Part shown: positions 1-7,895 of the stretch, piece after piece
Layout of the letters: every line of letters starts with the position of its first letter
Numbering within the stretch: position 1 is the stretch's first letter
Assembly (NCBI GenBank): GCA_009889515.1
Contig: WUQR01000139.1
Span: forward strand, 744,001-808,000
Reading direction: 5' to 3'
From: Nitrososphaerota archaeon
Lineage (GTDB): Archaea; Thermoproteota; Nitrososphaeria_A; Caldarchaeales; Calditenuaceae
DNA length: 64,000 nucleotides
Translations under genes and position numbers: made by a program
The notes under the pieces: model-generated
Told to the model about the DNA's origin: nothing
Database searches by the model: none
The model's input: the letters and a program-made list of their open reading frames with translations, nothing else

Positions 1-8
1 TACCCCCG

Positions 9-284
9 TTAGGAGCGTTTAAGCCAGTTATGCCTAATCCGTTTAAGATTCTGTGCAGGTCTTCCCACCAGATCCTCCCCATTAGCGATAAACTTCACAC
101 CCCCAACCACGACCTCGAAAAGATGCTCCCTCTTAGGGATCCGCTTCAGGCCCTTCCAAGTTTGTAATAAAACAGTGTTAGCGGTCTCCCCTACTATAAG
201 GCCCTCGAAACGACTACTGCCAGACTTTTTAATCACTGTGCAGTGGTATCCGATAAGCGAAACTATTCTTTTACTTCTTTTCAA
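9..284 (-). CDS. rnp1: Ribonuclease P protein component 1 (Rpp29/Pop4)
   Basis: Protein subunit of archaeal RNase P, which removes 5' leaders from pre-tRNA. The 91-residue product matches the small Sm-like barrel of Rpp29: an early I-G-x-x-x-x-V-x-x-S segment, then E-G-L-I-V-G-E-T-x-N-T, and a basic C-terminus. Its TTG start lies inside the end of the L29 gene (14-base overlap), so translation is probably coupled. Its place after S3-L29 is the usual archaeal context for this gene. Identification is by remembered family pattern and conserved position. Confidence 0.9.
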   Translation of the reverse strand: MKRSKRIVSLIGYHCTVIKKSGSSRFEGLIVGETANTVLLQTWKGLKRIPKREHLFEVVVGGVKFIANGEDLVGRPAQNLKRIRHNWLKRS

Positions 285-483
285 GCTGTTTTTCCTTGAG
301 TATTGTCAGTATCCTCGCTATTCTCCTCTTGAGATTTCGGATGTTTGAAGTGTTTTCTCCTTGTCCCGCCATAGATAGCTTGACTTTGAGGTTACGGAGT
401 TCTGTACGCGCAGCCTCAAGCTCCTCCCTCAGCTCATCAACACTCTTCTCCCTCAGCTCCCTAACCTCCCTCACCATACTCAC
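271..483 (-). CDS. rpl29: Large ribosomal subunit protein L29
   Basis: A 70-residue, two-helix ribosomal protein of the peptide exit-tunnel rim. The sequence shows the L29 pattern of an E-L-R-E-K-S-V-D-E-L-like first helix, a short loop with N-x-x-N-I-R-N-L-K-R-x-I-A-R, and a lysine-rich tail. The start is GTG at 481-483, overlapping the S3 stop codon in a GTGA arrangement; an ATG lies two codons further in. It sits between S3 and RNase P component 1, as in most archaeal S10 clusters. Confidence 0.95.
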   Translation of the reverse strand: MSMVREVRELREKSVDELREELEAARTELRNLKVKLSMAGQGENTSNIRNLKRRIARILTILKEKQLEKK

Positions 484-1103
484 CCACCACCGGATTCCTC
501 TGCTTCCTTTTTCACAGATACAGATACTTGTTCAGGCAGGGGGGCGTCAGGCGGATATATTTTAACCTTCACGCCGTATATTCCTGTAGCAAGCTGGACA
601 TGAGCTACCCCCACCCGAACATATTTTGCAAACTCGCCGGACTTGGGCATAAGCCCGGCGGTGAATTTCTCCGACCTTGAACGGGCCGAGGTTAGCTTAC
701 CAGATATTATCGTCTCTGCGCCTATCGCCCCAGCGTCCATTATCCTCCTTAGAGCCCAGAAGGCAACTCTCCTCCACCGAACCCCGCTCGCAATGGCCTG
801 AGCTATCCTCTGAGCCATAACCTCAGGGTTAAGCTCAGGGACCTCAATCTCAGAGACAGAAATCTGAACATTCTCGAGACCAAACCTCTTCTCAACCTCC
901 TCTTGGAGAGACTTTATCGTTTTACCTCGTGTCCCTATAACGAGGCCGGGCTTCATGCAGTAGATTATAATGTTTGTCCCAATCGGTGAGGTTGTTATCG
1001 ACACGTCGCCAATAAGGGCGTCCTTCAGACGATTCTTGATAAACTCTATTACCTCAGCACGCTTGATATTCTTCTGAAGGATCTTCGCCGTTGTAGTGAC
1101 CAA
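480..1103 (-). CDS. rps3: Small ribosomal subunit protein S3
   Basis: A 207-residue S3 protein of the 30S head at the mRNA entry site. A type II KH domain is visible around residues 20-90, with the loop G-L-V-I-G-T-R-G-K and I-K-S-L-Q-E-E-V following. The C-terminal S3 domain contains G-V-R-W-R-R-V-A-F-W-A-L-R-R-I-M and the A-G-L-M-P-K-S-G-E-F-A-K stretch. The start is TTG (GTC is the second codon). It lies 55 bases after L22 and overlaps L29 by 4 bases, so the three are one operon. Confidence 0.96.
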   Translation of the reverse strand: MVTTTAKILQKNIKRAEVIEFIKNRLKDALIGDVSITTSPIGTNIIIYCMKPGLVIGTRGKTIKSLQEEVEKRFGLENVQISVSEIEVPELNPEVMAQRIAQAIASGVRWRRVAFWALRRIMDAGAIGAETIISGKLTSARSRSEKFTAGLMPKSGEFAKYVRVGVAHVQLATGIYGVKVKIYPPDAPLPEQVSVSVKKEAEESGGG

Positions 1104-1158
1104 TCTACATCATTGTGCATTTCCTACTCTATTTAAGGATTGATCCCGGGGAAAAGGT

Positions 1159-1617
1159 TCAAGGCGCTTGGACCGCCGCAACCTCGATGTGAACAAATGT
1201 CCTGTTATGTGGTGTCGCCCTGCCGAAGGCCCTCGGGAAAAACTTCTTGATCACCCTGGCCTTATGAGCCTGAGCGTGCACCAGCACTAGCCTGTCAGTG
1301 TCTAGGCCTTTGAACTCGGCGTTAGCTTCTAGAGAGTCTAAGAGCTTTAGTAGATGCTTGGCAACCTTGACGGGATATCCGCCAGGCCCTTTTGTCTGGG
1401 AGTGATGCGCCCTCAGCTTCCTATATCGCCGGTATGGTATCATCCTCTTCCTCTTCACCACGTCCTCAAGAAGCCTCCTGGCTTCTTTGAGCTTCAGCCC
1501 CTTTATTGCGGCACAGACCTCCCGACTCCACTTAGGAGATAAATCAACCTCCCTAAGAGAGGCTTTGACCGACGTAGCTGGGTCAAGTCCTTTCACAGAG
1601 TACTCCCAGTGAGGCAT
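1159..1617 (-). CDS. rpl22: Large ribosomal subunit protein L22
   Basis: A 152-residue L22 protein, archaeal/eukaryal L17 type, lining the exit tunnel. The archaeal signature is clear: H-W-E-Y-S at the N-terminus, V-C-A-A-I-K-G-L-K-L-K-E-A, and a C-terminal beta-hairpin segment with F-F-P-R-A-F-G-R-A-T-P. It starts with ATG and is the first gene of this ribosomal operon. The usual upstream partners (S19, L2, L23, L4, L3) are absent, because the next gene upstream is a divergent iron-transport gene. A shared AT-rich promoter lies between them. Confidence 0.95.
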   Translation of the reverse strand: MPHWEYSVKGLDPATSVKASLREVDLSPKWSREVCAAIKGLKLKEARRLLEDVVKRKRMIPYRRYRKLRAHHSQTKGPGGYPVKVAKHLLKLLDSLEANAEFKGLDTDRLVLVHAQAHKARVIKKFFPRAFGRATPHNRTFVHIEVAAVQAP

Positions 1618-1642
1618 CTTCTGAGCAGCTCATCTGTGGAAG

Positions 1643-1660
1643 CAATATAAAAATTATACC
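1643..1660. promoter_or_regulatory. Bidirectional TATA-like element between L22 and the Er-VIT gene
   Basis: The 63-base gap between the two divergent starts contains an AT-rich block, ATATAAAAATTATA, which reads as a TATA box on both strands. It lies about 25-30 bases from the plus-strand TTG at 1681 and from the minus-strand ATG at 1617. That distance suggests leaderless or very short-leader transcripts in both directions. No transcript data are available. Confidence 0.55.
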
Positions 1661-1680
1661 TCGCATCTTTTCAGAAATAG

Positions 1681-2571
1681 TTGAAGTCAGAGCTTAAGAA
1701 GTATGTTGTAGACGAATTCAAAGACTACGTCATATATAGGTCTCTCGCGGATGCAGAGAGGGATACTACCCGTAGAGAGATACTCTCAAACCTCTCCAAA
1801 AAAGAATACGAGCACTACATGTTCTGGCTTCAACTCACAAATTATCAGCCTAAGCCCCCTTCAAGGCTTAGGATCGGACTAATGATAACACTCAGAAGAC
1901 TGCTGGGCCTAGTCTTCATAACAAGGCTCTTGGAAAGGCACGAGAGGTCGGTTGTAAGATGGTATCGCGAGCTCAGCGACGCCCTCCCCCCTAAGGAGAG
2001 GGAGACACTCTTCCACATAATGAGGGAAGAAGAGGAGCATGAAAAAATGCTCATCGGACAGATTGAAGAGAATATCATCAAATACTTGGGCTACGTGGTT
2101 TTAGGACTCGCAGACGCCATAATCGAGATCAGCGGGGTTCATGCAGGCTTTTTGGGCGCCACCAATGTGACCATTCTGGCGGGCATGGCCGGTCTTGTCG
2201 TCGGGTTTGCAGCCTCAATATCAATGGGGGTAGCTGTCTACCTTCAAGCAAAACAAACACCAGCTATAGTTCCTTTTAGGGCGGCATTACTAACTGGGAT
2301 AACCTACATCTCAACCGTCATTCTCCAAGCCCTGCCATTCTTCTTGACATCCGACATATTCATCGCCTTTACAGCCTCTATAGCCGTTTCAATAACTCTA
2401 ATAGCCGGCTTTACGTATTACGGGGCTGTTGTACGAGACGTAGATTCTCGTAAGGAAATCATAACGAATATCGCGCTAACACTCGGGACTGCCGCGGCAA
2501 CATATCTATTCGGGGAACTATTATCGACTTGGTTGGGAATAAAAACACTTTACGGAAGACTTACAGCATGA
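1681..2571 (+). CDS. Er-VIT (MbfA-like) ferritin-like/VIT1-CCC1 fusion, probable iron or manganese transporter
   Basis: A 296-residue membrane protein with two parts. Residues 1-130 form a rubrerythrin-like four-helix region with two ExxH metal-ligand motifs (E42-x2-H45 and E117-x2-H120). Residues 135-290 are a VIT1/CCC1 transporter domain with about five membrane segments and the D-A-I-I-E-I-S-G-V-H-A-G-F start of helix 1. Proteins of this architecture (MbfA in alphaproteobacteria) export iron and are linked to peroxide tolerance; here the role is inferred. The start is TTG, about 30 bases after a TATA-like box. It diverges from the L22 operon. Confidence 0.82.
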   Translation: MKSELKKYVVDEFKDYVIYRSLADAERDTTRREILSNLSKKEYEHYMFWLQLTNYQPKPPSRLRIGLMITLRRLLGLVFITRLLERHERSVVRWYRELSDALPPKERETLFHIMREEEEHEKMLIGQIEENIIKYLGYVVLGLADAIIEISGVHAGFLGATNVTILAGMAGLVVGFAASISMGVAVYLQAKQTPAIVPFRAALLTGITYISTVILQALPFFLTSDIFIAFTASIAVSITLIAGFTYYGAVVRDVDSRKEIITNIALTLGTAAATYLFGELLSTWLGIKTLYGRLTA

Positions 2572-2591
2572 GAAATACGCTCTAAGCCGTT

Positions 2592-3431
2592 TTAGTTGGT
2601 TCCATAGGAGTCGATCTCGATTCTACTCCTTTCAACACCACCTTTCTCAATCTTCTGCATCATCCCGTCCTGCCCCAGCTGTCTATCACCCGCGATAAAC
2701 TTTGCTCCTCCGCATATCCCGTACCATGCATCCCTCCACTTATCAACCCTCGATGCGATATCGCTAAACTCTAGCCGCCTACCAAGCAGGAAATCAACCC
2801 TGTCCCTTATCTCATCCCTCACATTACAGACCGATTCGTAGAGCTCTGTTTTAGCGATCTCATGCTCCCTAGTGAAGTTTAATAGCAGCCTGAGTCTCGG
2901 GTACTGCTCCATTAGGGTAGGTAATAGGCGGCGGTAGATCAAGTCATTACGTGTGCGGTTTACGTAGAATAGCCAAATGTCTACGTCTAGCCCGGTATCG
3001 ATTGCGTATTCTATGAAGCAGCGGAAGGGAACTATGCCGCTCGAGGACGCGAGGAACACTAGTGTGTCGAGCTCCTTGTTCTCAATCATTTTGAGTGGTT
3101 TGCTCAGAAAACGGCCGTATGGGCCCTCGATAACATACTGGTCGCCTACCTTCGCTTGGGATAGAAAGTAGGGTGCAAACTGTCCTTGCTCGCTCTTAAT
3201 TGTCAGCTCCATGTATCCTTTCCTGGTGGGCGGGGACGCTATCGAGTAGAGTCTAAAGTCGTTCTTCTTGAGTGGGGTGTCGAAGTATAGTTTTACGTCT
3301 TGGCCTGGCAGGTAGGGGAAGATGTCTTGGTTGAGCGCGCTCACAAACTTGTAGGTTTTGCACACGTCTGTCTCATCCCTAATCTCTACGACGGCCATAA
3401 CTAGCCTGGTTGTCTTTAAGGAAGACTCCAA
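2592..3431 (-). CDS. Ferredoxin-NADP reductase-like FAD/NAD(P) oxidoreductase
   Basis: A 279-residue flavoprotein of the ferredoxin reductase superfamily. The FAD-binding R-L-Y-S motif is at residues 60-63, G-P-Y-G-R-F follows near 104, and the nucleotide-binding region has F-L-A-S-S-S-G-I-V-P-F near 127-137. The C-terminal C-G-G motif is present. It lacks an obvious iron-sulfur domain, so an external electron carrier is likely. It starts at TTG 3431, with a TATA-like CTAAAATAA about 30 bases upstream; ATG at 3398 is an alternative. It diverges from the succinate dehydrogenase genes. The physiological partner is unknown. Confidence 0.75.
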   Translation of the reverse strand: MESSLKTTRLVMAVVEIRDETDVCKTYKFVSALNQDIFPYLPGQDVKLYFDTPLKKNDFRLYSIASPPTRKGYMELTIKSEQGQFAPYFLSQAKVGDQYVIEGPYGRFLSKPLKMIENKELDTLVFLASSSGIVPFRCFIEYAIDTGLDVDIWLFYVNRTRNDLIYRRLLPTLMEQYPRLRLLLNFTREHEIAKTELYESVCNVRDEIRDRVDFLLGRRLEFSDIASRVDKWRDAWYGICGGAKFIAGDRQLGQDGMMQKIEKGGVERSRIEIDSYGTN

Positions 3432-3522
3432 CTCCCCATTAAGAGTGTGAGGTAGTGTTATTTTAGCTATTCAGCGCTGCGTGTTGGAAAAATATTTTTG
3501 AAGCCTTAGATACGAACTAGGA

Positions 3523-4014
3523 ATGTTGGCTCGGGGTGTGAGTAGATCCTCAGTCATCCAATCACTGAGGGTAATGCTGATCCCTGGAAGATACGGTCTT
3601 GAACGGTGGAGTTATGTATTGCAAAGGGTGAGCGGGGTGGTGGTCTCTCTGTATTTCATCGCCCATGTGTTAGAGACTGGTAATTTTATCGGCGGAATTA
3701 CAGTCTGGAGTGTCCCTGAATATAGTTTTGCTGAGAGGGCTTATGAGGAGACCGTCAAACTACTGAAAAACCCGATATTTGATGTGGGCCTTGCCGTGAT
3801 TGGATTTTTAGTGGGTTTCCACACGATAAACGGCATCCGCCTAATACTGGCCCATTTTGGTTTTTCGCTGGGCCGCCCAAAGAGGCCGGAGCCCTTCACA
3901 CCTCCTCCTTCCTTCAGCTCCAAGCAGAGGGCCCTTTTCTGGCTAAGCATATCCCTGGCCGTCTTCGCTCTACTTTACACTCTGGACGCACTCACGAGGG
4001 TGTTTAGACCATGA
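3523..4014 (+). CDS. sdhC: Succinate dehydrogenase membrane subunit (cytochrome b556, SdhC-like)
   Basis: A 163-residue membrane anchor with three hydrophobic segments. It shows the SdhC signature: R-W-S-Y-V-L-Q-R-V-S-G at the start of helix 1, a histidine in Y-F-I-A-H-V-L, and G-F-H-T-I-N-G-I-R in helix 2 as the likely heme b ligand. The ATG at 3523 is about 30 bases after AAATATTTTT, so the mRNA is probably leaderless. It overlaps the next gene by 4 bases (ATGA). Together with the next two genes it forms three of the four complex II subunits. Confidence 0.85.
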   Translation: MLARGVSRSSVIQSLRVMLIPGRYGLERWSYVLQRVSGVVVSLYFIAHVLETGNFIGGITVWSVPEYSFAERAYEETVKLLKNPIFDVGLAVIGFLVGFHTINGIRLILAHFGFSLGRPKRPEPFTPPPSFSSKQRALFWLSISLAVFALLYTLDALTRVFRP

Positions 4015-4376
4015 AAGAGCGCGATCTGATGCTACTCCACTACATCACTGGGATAGGGATTCTCGTCTTCGGCTCGATACACATCGCCACGGTCTTCTTC
4101 ACATATCCCCTCCAAGACACTATTTGGGAGACAACCCTCAGGTTTGACTCAATCCCCTACGCAGTATTGCCCGTGTATAGGAATGCCTTATTGGCGGCCT
4201 CACTATTCGGCCTCCTACTCTGCACTACGGTCCACGCAATGAATGGTCTGAGAACGATCATCGCCGAGCTGATCGGCGCTAGGAAGAGGTGGGTAGAGGC
4301 CCTCTTAGTCGCGGTTGGCGTTTTCTTAATGGTATATGGTACAAGGACTATACTGATAGCACATGCGCTGGTGTGA
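4011..4376 (+). CDS. sdhD: Succinate dehydrogenase membrane subunit (SdhD-like)
   Basis: A 121-residue protein with three membrane helices. It resembles a shortened copy of the preceding subunit: L-H-Y-I-T-G-I-G in helix 1 with a second histidine in S-I-H-I-A-T-V-F-F, and T-V-H-A-M-N-G-L-R in helix 2. These histidines are candidate heme ligands. The ATG overlaps the sdhC stop and the 3' end overlaps the GTG of sdhB by 4 bases (GTGA), indicating a tight operon. Confidence 0.8.
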   Translation: MKERDLMLLHYITGIGILVFGSIHIATVFFTYPLQDTIWETTLRFDSIPYAVLPVYRNALLAASLFGLLLCTTVHAMNGLRTIIAELIGARKRWVEALLVAVGVFLMVYGTRTILIAHALV

Positions 4377-5095
4377 GGGAGTTGGTGGAGAAGGTTAAGT
4401 TTAGGGTGTTTAGGTACCGGCCAGAGGACGGGGGAAGAGGCTTCTACAAGGAGTATGAAGTCCCGGTAAAGAAAGGCATGACAATTCTCGACGGCCTCAT
4501 CTACATAAAAGAGAATATAGACCCCACGCTTTCGGTAAGATACTCTTGTAGGATGGCGATATGCGGTTCATGCGGCGTGAGGGTTAACGGAGTGGAGACA
4601 CTGGCATGCCACACGCAGGTTCTAGAGCTTAGGCGAAGAACGATAAGGGTTGAGCCTATGCGTAACTACCCCCTCGTAAAAGACCTTGTAACCGATATGA
4701 CGCCTCTATTCAGAAAGCAAAAGGCCTTGATGACTTGGCTTATTAGACGTGATACCGTAGAGCAGGAGAATCCAACTAAGCAGTATCTTCAAAGTGAGGA
4801 GGAGCTGGAGAGATACCTCCAATTCACATACTGTATCCAGTGTGGGCTCTGCTACTCGGCCTGCCCAGTAGTCTCTACTTTCCCAGATTTCTACGGGCCA
4901 CAGCCCCTCATGAAAGCCTACAGATATTACGCCGACAGCAGAGACGAAGGTGGTGAAGAGAGGGTCCGACTCGTAGACAGGTTTGAAGGCGTTTGGAGAT
5001 GCCACTTCGCAGGTTCTTGCAGCGCAGTATGCCCAAAAGGAGTTGACCCCGCCCTCGCGATACAGCTTTTGAGACGGTCCGCGTTGAAGGGCTAA
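4373..5095 (+). CDS. sdhB: Succinate dehydrogenase/fumarate reductase iron-sulfur subunit
   Basis: Electron-transfer subunit of complex II, about 240 residues from the GTG at 4373. The open frame extends upstream to 4289, but GTG 4373 is preferred because it forms a GTGA overlap with sdhD. It contains a plant-type [2Fe-2S] motif (S-C-R-M-A-I-C-G-S-C-G plus a later L-A-C-H), a [4Fe-4S] motif C-I-Q-C-G-L-C-Y-S-A-C-P, and a C-terminal [3Fe-4S]-type motif C-H-F-A-G-S-C-S-A-V-C-P. The flavoprotein SdhA is not next to it. Confidence 0.93.
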   Translation: MRELVEKVKFRVFRYRPEDGGRGFYKEYEVPVKKGMTILDGLIYIKENIDPTLSVRYSCRMAICGSCGVRVNGVETLACHTQVLELRRRTIRVEPMRNYPLVKDLVTDMTPLFRKQKALMTWLIRRDTVEQENPTKQYLQSEEELERYLQFTYCIQCGLCYSACPVVSTFPDFYGPQPLMKAYRYYADSRDEGGEERVRLVDRFEGVWRCHFAGSCSAVCPKGVDPALAIQLLRRSALKG

Positions 5096-5139
5096 GTTCA
5101 GAAAGTCTTTAAGCAGGTAGATGGGTTTAGTCTCTGGCA

Positions 5140-5589
5140 TTGAGGCAGATTTATGTGGGGGACAAGCCTGTAGCTTATCGTGAGGCGATAGCAGAGGGCT
5201 ATATCAGGCTTCGTAGGGAGACTATTGAGAAGATTCTCTCAGGCCAGGTTGAGAAGGGTGATCCCCTCACCATAGCTAGGCTCGCCGGGGTTATGGGTGC
5301 GAAAACTACTCCACAGCTACTACCACTCTGCCATAATATCCGGATAGAGGCAGTCGAGTTAGATGCATGGGTCGAGAAGGAGGCTCAACGAATCGGTGTC
5401 AGGGCAAGGGTGAAGACTCATGAAAAAACTGGTGTGGAAATGGAGGCCCTTACCGCAGTGGCAACAGCCCTACTCAACATCTGGGACGTGGTTAAGCAAT
5501 ATGAGAAGGATGAGAATGGACAGTATCCAACCACCTTCATCGAAGGTATAAGAGTGGTCTCAAAAATAAAGGGTGAAGTGGACGGTTGA
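5140..5589 (+). CDS. moaC: Cyclic pyranopterin monophosphate synthase
   Basis: Second step of molybdenum/tungsten cofactor synthesis, forming cPMP from the MoaA product. The 149-residue protein has the MoaC landmarks D-K-P-V-A-Y-R-E-A, L-P-L-C-H-N-I and G-V-E-M-E-A-L-T-A-V. The start is TTG, 44 bases after sdhB, and the stop overlaps the next start in a TTGA arrangement. A cofactor need is consistent with the molybdenum hydroxylase gene near 48 kb. The stretch between the conserved E-A-L-T-A-V helix and the C-terminal strand is a little longer than usual (K-Q-Y-E-K-D-E-N-G-Q-Y-P). Confidence 0.92.
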   Translation: MRQIYVGDKPVAYREAIAEGYIRLRRETIEKILSGQVEKGDPLTIARLAGVMGAKTTPQLLPLCHNIRIEAVELDAWVEKEAQRIGVRARVKTHEKTGVEMEALTAVATALLNIWDVVKQYEKDENGQYPTTFIEGIRVVSKIKGEVDG

Positions 5590-6368
5590 AGCTCATCGTA
5601 TTGGGGGCAGGCTCAATAGTTCCTACCCCTAGCAGATTTGGCTCCGGACACTATGTCGAGGCTGGAGAGAGCAGGCTCCTACTTGATTGCGGGCCGGGAG
5701 TCCTCGAGAAGATGAGGAACTTGTCACTGTCCCCCTTTAAGCTGACGGCCGTTCTTCTCACACACTTCCACATCGACCACGTATCAGACATCTTCCCCCT
5801 GTTGAAGCTCCGCGCATTCACCCCAGAGGGGCTCCCCAATAAATCCCCGCAGAAGTTAAGAATCTTCGGGCCGAGGGGGCTTAAAAGGTTCTTAGAGATC
5901 CTCATAGACAACAACGAGTTCTTCTCGTATTTGAAGACGCTGATGAGGTATGAGTCGTATGTTGATATAGAGGAGGTTGAGCCGTGGCGAGTTTTCGAGT
6001 TTGAAGGAATTCGCCTAACCTCGGCGCCGGTCGCCCATGATGGCGGGGTAGCCTATCGGCTAGAATACCAAGGAGCCTCACTCGTCTTTTCAGGTGATAC
6101 TAAATTCAGCGAGAATTTGGTTAAACTTGCTGATGGAGTGGACGTGCTTGTTCACGAGTGTTCGTTCCCCCATGAAAGGCTGGTGGGGCAGCATGTATCT
6201 GAACTGGAGCTTGCGCAAATAGTGGCTCGCGTGAAGCCTAAGACCGTAGTTGTGACACATCTCTACCCTGTCTGGGATCATGAGGAGTATAGGATAGTGC
6301 AGGCGCTGGAGCAGAGTTATAGGTGTAAGGTGGTAGTCGCGAGGGACTGCACCGAGTTAACTATCTAG
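5586..6368 (+). CDS. Metallo-beta-lactamase fold hydrolase, RNase Z-like
   Basis: A 260-residue metal-dependent hydrolase. The N-terminus G-A-G-S-I-V-P-T-P resembles tRNase Z-type proteins, and the metal site has L-T-H-F-H-I-D-H (HxHxDH), a later F-S-G-D-T-K, and T-H-L near residue 225. It lacks an evident exosite flexible arm, so it may be a tRNase Z relative or another phosphodiesterase. The TTG start overlaps the moaC stop by 4 bases. The 3' end overlaps dcd on the opposite strand by 8 bases. Confidence 0.8.
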   Translation: MKLIVLGAGSIVPTPSRFGSGHYVEAGESRLLLDCGPGVLEKMRNLSLSPFKLTAVLLTHFHIDHVSDIFPLLKLRAFTPEGLPNKSPQKLRIFGPRGLKRFLEILIDNNEFFSYLKTLMRYESYVDIEEVEPWRVFEFEGIRLTSAPVAHDGGVAYRLEYQGASLVFSGDTKFSENLVKLADGVDVLVHECSFPHERLVGQHVSELELAQIVARVKPKTVVVTHLYPVWDHEEYRIVQALEQSYRCKVVVARDCTELTI

Positions 6369-6897
6369 GAGGCGCCAGCCTGTCAAACTGTGGCAGCCTT
6401 ACACCCCGCTGACCCTGGTACTTGCCCCTGTAGGGCTTCTCCACCTCTGAAGTAAGCTTGGCGAATACAAGGTGGATGAACCTCTCCCCGGCTCTTAGCT
6501 TTACTGGGAACTCGCTCCCTATCATCTCGATCGTCAACTGCCCCTCGAAATTAGCGTCAACAATTGTGGGTGGGAGTGACAGTCCTAGACGCGCATAGCT
6601 ACTCCTCAAGTTTACGAACCCCATGATATCCTTGGGAAGGGACAGATATTCGATTGTGTGTAACAAGACGTGCTCGTGGGGGTTTATCAGGAACGTGTCC
6701 CCCCTCTCTATTATGTAGAAGTCTTCGGGGCTATTTTCTTGGGGGTCTAAGACCATCTGAGTCTTCTTCAACCTCCCAATCTCAAAGCCGATGCGTAGGT
6801 CGAGCCCATTCTCTCTCACGATGTCTTCGCTGAGAGGCTCCACCCTAAGCCTCCCACTACGTATATAGTTCCAGAGATCAAAGTCGGAGAGTATCAT
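6361..6897 (-). CDS. dcd: dCTP deaminase
   Basis: Deaminates dCTP to dUTP for thymidylate supply. The 178-residue protein begins M-I-L-S-D and contains the family segments [19 protein letters not shown] (nucleotide and catalytic site) and [13 protein letters not shown] bifunctional dCTP deaminase/dUTPase cannot be excluded from sequence alone. The gene is monocistronic and convergent with the beta-lactamase-fold gene. Confidence 0.92.
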   Translation of the reverse strand: MILSDFDLWNYIRSGRLRVEPLSEDIVRENGLDLRIGFEIGRLKKTQMVLDPQENSPEDFYIIERGDTFLINPHEHVLLHTIEYLSLPKDIMGFVNLRSSYARLGLSLPPTIVDANFEGQLTIEMIGSEFPVKLRAGERFIHLVFAKLTSEVEKPYRGKYQGQRGVRLPQFDRLAPPR

Positions 6898-6960
6898 GCA
6901 AAACCCAATACATCGCTCCTAAATTAACCCTAAGCCCACATCCGACGGGCAATACACTCC

Positions 6961-7359
6961 TCAAGGAACGGCTGCTTGCTGCCTATCTGAAGACCGGTCA
7001 GCATAGTGCTTAGAGACACTGCCAGGCTTAAGAGCCTCACATAGGTAATCAAAGGCCTTGAAGGGGTCGCTTTTATCTCCACATGTGAATATGTCCAGCG
7101 TAGCATACCTATAGCCCGGCCACGTGTGGAGGGCTAGGTGGCTCTCCACCACCAAGGCTATCACGGAGACTCCCCCCTTCTCACCGCCAAACCTCCACCC
7201 CCTCAACTCGACCAGCGTCATTTTGGCAATCTTGGAGGCCTCAGATACCAGCTTCTTCAACAGCTTAAGGTCGCCCAATACTTCTGGATCGCAGTCATAT
7301 AAGTTACCGTAGACGTGCTTCCCTACTACTCCAACTTCCGATTTTTGCTCTACCTGCAT
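6961..7359 (-). CDS. speD: S-adenosylmethionine decarboxylase proenzyme (pyruvoyl)
   Basis: Makes decarboxylated AdoMet for polyamine synthesis. In this family the chain cleaves itself before a serine to form the pyruvoyl group. The 132-residue protein has the cleavage motif [11 protein letters not shown], with the serine as the future pyruvoyl residue, and the following T-L-D-I-F-T-C-G with the catalytic cysteine. Some archaeal homologues are arginine decarboxylases, so the substrate is not certain. Polyamines would also supply the spermidine used by deoxyhypusine synthase at 16-18 kb. A TATA-like TTTATCAATATG lies upstream near 7390. Confidence 0.88.
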   Translation of the reverse strand: MQVEQKSEVGVVGKHVYGNLYDCDPEVLGDLKLLKKLVSEASKIAKMTLVELRGWRFGGEKGGVSVIALVVESHLALHTWPGYRYATLDIFTCGDKSDPFKAFDYLCEALKPGSVSKHYADRSSDRQQAAVP

Positions 7360-7580
7360 TTCTCAAGGATTCGCTGTAAAACATATTGATAAAGTTGTTG
7401 AACCCACGTATCAGGCCAGACATTGAGCCCGCCGAGGCGCCCGCACATGAAGCCGATTTTTATCAAAAAAATACGTTAATCACCTAAAAAATACGGTTTT
7501 CACTCCCACCTCCACACACCTAAAGAGCCCCCACAAGGATTGGCCATAAAAAAGCAAGAATGTTAAAACATAAACCTTAC

Positions 7581-7592
7581 AAGGTAAACCTT
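7581..7592. repeat. Palindromic element AAGGTAAACCTT, upstream copy
   Basis: The arms AAGGT/ACCTT are inverted around a 2-base centre. A further ACCTT lies directly before it (ACCTTACAAGGTAAACCTT, 7574-7592), giving three alternating half-sites. The same 12-mer recurs at 7855-7866, overlapping the promoter of the next gene. A protein-binding site is inferred. Confidence 0.5.
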
Positions 7593-7676
7593 ACACCAAT
7601 CACAACCAATCTCTCAGAACAACAAAGCCTGCCCAACAATTCAGAAATAATTGAAAACACCTGATAACCCATCCCC

Positions 7677-7684
7677 TTTATATA
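7677..7684 (+). promoter_or_regulatory. TATA box TTTATATA without a recognised gene downstream
   Basis: A near-consensus archaeal TATA box preceded by a C-rich stretch. Transcription would start near 7705-7710, about 190 bases ahead of the next coding gene. This suggests either a small RNA or a long leader. Confidence 0.45.
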
Positions 7685-7854
7685 CAGGTCAACCGCCAAC
7701 ATCTCAGAACTTTTTGATTTACCACCCACTCAATCTGGAAAACTGGGTCTATTCGGCGCATCTCCGAGACAAAAAGTGTGCCACAAAACGGATCGGTGGT
7801 GGAATATGTACATGGAATCGTATCTCAAATTTTTCTGTGATTGTTTTATCTTGT

Positions 7855-7866
7855 AAGGTAAACCTT
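7855..7866. promoter_or_regulatory. Palindromic operator candidate AAGGTAAACCTT overlapping a TATA element
   Basis: The second copy of the 12-base palindrome. Its right arm runs into CTTTTAA (7864-7870), a TATA-like box placed about 26-30 bases before the GTG/ATG start at 7896/7902. A protein bound here would compete with TBP/TFB, so repression of the downstream gene is the simplest reading. This is inference from position. Confidence 0.5.
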
Positions 7867-7895
7867 TTAACCGGGTTTGCTGTGTTTGTTGGTGA

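Larger units (their letters stand above)
7360..7895. other. Long AT-rich intergenic region with repeats and a possible small-RNA promoter
   Basis: This is the only gap over 300 bases in the window. It holds two copies of AAAAAATACG (ends at 7475 and 7495), two copies of the 12-base element AAGGTAAACCTT (7581-7592 and 7855-7866), two copies of TCTCAGAAC (7612-7620 and 7702-7710), and a strong TATA box at 7677-7684. No convincing coding frame was found. The weak open frame starting at 7651 has no recognisable protein features and runs into the following gene in another frame. Confidence 0.6.

Noticed and set aside
4289-4372. Upstream extension of the sdhB frame
   Set aside because: The extra 28 residues overlap sdhD deeply and do not match iron-sulfur subunits; GTG 4373 gives a normal length and a GTGA overlap.
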